A program made the translations under genes and the position numbers. Of a stretch of 9,163 bases of DNA, positions 8,161 to 9,163 are shown piece after piece. The DNA is from JBEBVQ01 sp964636205 (GTDB lineage Bacteria; Bacteroidota; Bacteroidia; Chitinophagales; Chitinophagaceae): NCBI GenBank assembly GCA_964636205.1, contig CAZWPF010000101.1:1-9163 (forward strand), given 5' to 3'. How positions within the stretch are numbered: the stretch's first letter is position 1; every line of letters begins with the position of its first letter. The notes under the pieces were generated by a model that saw nothing but the letters and a program-made list of their open reading frames with translations, made no database searches and was not told the origin of the DNA.

Positions 8161-9039
8161 ATGGCAACCTTTAATGCATATAATATGAATTTTTATACTA
8201 AAACCCTAATTAAGAATCTTTTCTCAATTTTCTGGCTAAAGAGAACATGTGTCTACTTTATGCTTACAGGTATCATTCTTTTGTTGTCCATACCCATCAC
8301 ACGTGCTCAAACCTTGAATATCTTCAACAAGGATACAAGAGATGGCTGGCTCCAATCTTCAAGGGTTTTTTTACTCGATGCATATCAGCCTCCATTCGCA
8401 CCCGAACTTGAATATGATGTCGAATCCTGGGTTGAAACCATGATTGACATGAACGTGAATGTGCTCCGGTTTCCCACCATGGGAAAATATGCAACAATTC
8501 AGGGCGTACGTTTTTCACGACATGCTGATCAGGGAGACCGTGATTTGTTGTTGGAAACCATTGAAGCGTGTAAACCCAAGGGCATCAAGGTAATTCCATA
8601 TATTTCAACCGGTCACAAGCTGGCATGGTCCATGGTGACGGAAGACTTTCCGGAATACGGGCAGAAAACATCCCCGGGAGGAGAACCGGGCAGGAGCCAT
8701 ATGTACGTAGGCGAAGACCATGGCACGGTTTGCTGGATGGGACCCTACCGGGAAGCATACCTGGAGTATGTGGAACACGTTGTACGGGATTATGATATCG
8801 ACGGAATCTACTTTGATGCCTGGAGACCTTTCTATTTCTGGTCCGGTAAAAAGCTTTGCTATTGCGATGGGTGCCTAACCGGTTTTCGAAATGCAACGGG
8901 TCTGGAAATCCCTTACCATAAAAATGAGAGTGATTACACAGCGGAGGAACTGCAGACAATTGACAAGTATCATCAATGGTACGAAGAAATTTACATGACG
9001 GAAGTTGTCGAGAAAGTGCGGGAAATTGTGAAATCGTAA
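8161..9039 (+). CDS. Exported TIM-barrel glycoside-hydrolase-like protein (GHL6/alpha-amylase-like), cut short by in-frame TAA
   Basis: This frame gives 292 residues before TAA 9037-9039. A basic n-region is followed by a hydrophobic stretch MLTGIILLLSIPITRAQ (from M34) and a likely cleavage near RA|Q. The start could be ATG 8161, ATG 8185 (M9) or ATG 8260 (M34); the short n-region of M34 is the most typical. The mature part reads as the first half of a (beta/alpha)8 barrel: MNVNVLRFPT, GIKVIPYIST, then Y211-D-I-D-G-I-Y-F-D219-A-W, where D219 at a strand end is a candidate catalytic residue, then C233-Y-C235-D-G-C238 and FRNATGLEIP. The DGIYFDAW and CxCxxC...FR..TG pattern is typical of the hypothetical glycosyl hydrolase GHL6-type proteins. 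The family call is by recall and the activity is unproven. The protein stops mid-barrel, and plausible sequence resumes in the same frame after the stop. It starts 20 bp after the MBL gene. Confidence 0.75.
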   Translation: MATFNAYNMNFYTKTLIKNLFSIFWLKRTCVYFMLTGIILLLSIPITRAQTLNIFNKDTRDGWLQSSRVFLLDAYQPPFAPELEYDVESWVETMIDMNVNVLRFPTMGKYATIQGVRFSRHADQGDRDLLLETIEACKPKGIKVIPYISTGHKLAWSMVTEDFPEYGQKTSPGGEPGRSHMYVGEDHGTVCWMGPYREAYLEYVEHVVRDYDIDGIYFDAWRPFYFWSGKKLCYCDGCLTGFRNATGLEIPYHKNESDYTAEELQTIDKYHQWYEEIYMTEVVEKVREIVKS

Positions 9040-9163
9040 AAGGATATTCCGCTCATATCGAATATCAATGATCCCAAATTGATGGCTACCCAGGATTCAA
9101 GGATTCTGAAAAATATGGATGCTTTTCTATACGAACGCGGACATTCAATGCTGGAACGGGCAG
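9040..9163 (+). pseudogene. In-frame continuation of the glycoside-hydrolase-like gene beyond the TAA (3' partial)
   Basis: Directly after TAA 9037-9039 the same frame stays open for 41 codons to the window edge. It encodes KDIPLISNINDPKLM, then ATQDSRILKNMDAFLYERG and HSMLERA. This reads as the next strand and helix of the same barrel: the preceding helix EKVREIVKS leads naturally into a 'DIPLISNIND' strand. The likeliest explanation is a single-codon change to TAA or a sequencing error in one gene, because no frameshift is needed. If the stop is real, the gene is probably inactive. Readthrough is possible but unsupported. No start codon with a plausible upstream region suggests an independent gene here. 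Confidence 0.7.

Noticed and set aside
9037..9039. TAA read as an amino acid through a changed genetic code
   Set aside because: TAA properly ends the FecR, SusC, SusD and MBL frames in this window, so a genome-wide reassignment does not fit. A local nonsense change or sequence error is simpler.

Overview
The window looks like part of a polysaccharide-utilisation-type locus (PUL) from a member of the Bacteroidota, probably Bacteroidales. The support is a tandem SusC/SusD pair, a FecR-type anti-sigma factor tail directly upstream, Bacteroidota-style lipoprotein and outer-membrane signals, and starts preceded by A/T-rich sequence without a Shine-Dalgarno motif. All genes lie on the + strand. 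The species and the glycan substrate cannot be read from the sequence.

Layout. Bases 2-181 encode the C-terminal end of a FecR-family anti-sigma factor. A 143-bp gap (182-324) holds one imperfect hairpin and no recognisable Bacteroidota housekeeping promoter. Then come a long SusC/RagA TonB-dependent transporter with an N-terminal STN signalling domain (325-3795) and, 17 bp later, a SusD/RagB surface lipoprotein (3813-5576). The 102-bp gap after susD carries a strong GC-rich hairpin (5617-5654) with an upstream G-tract that could pair with one of its arms. Three genes for exported proteins follow, closely spaced: an acetyl-xylan-esterase-like alpha/beta hydrolase (5679-6839), a ComEC-like metallo-beta-lactamase-fold hydrolase (6860-8140), and a TIM-barrel glycoside-hydrolase-like protein (8161 onward). 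The last reading frame is interrupted by an in-frame TAA at 9037-9039 but continues in the same frame, with plausible protein sequence, to the window edge. No stretch above 300 bases lacks a gene.

How they work together (inference from family knowledge). SusC and SusD would bind a glycan or glycoconjugate at the cell surface and import it. The STN domain of SusC would report substrate binding to the FecR protein, which would control an ECF sigma factor presumably encoded just upstream of the window. The esterase would remove acyl groups and the TIM-barrel protein would cleave glycosidic bonds. The secreted MBL-fold enzyme is the least expected member and its substrate is unknown. The hairpin after susD could keep expression of the enzyme genes below that of the transporter genes.

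The points most worth a second look are the in-frame stop in the glycoside-hydrolase-like gene, the exported MBL-fold enzyme in a SusCD operon, the possible attenuator after susD, and A8-A9 tracts inside several coding regions.
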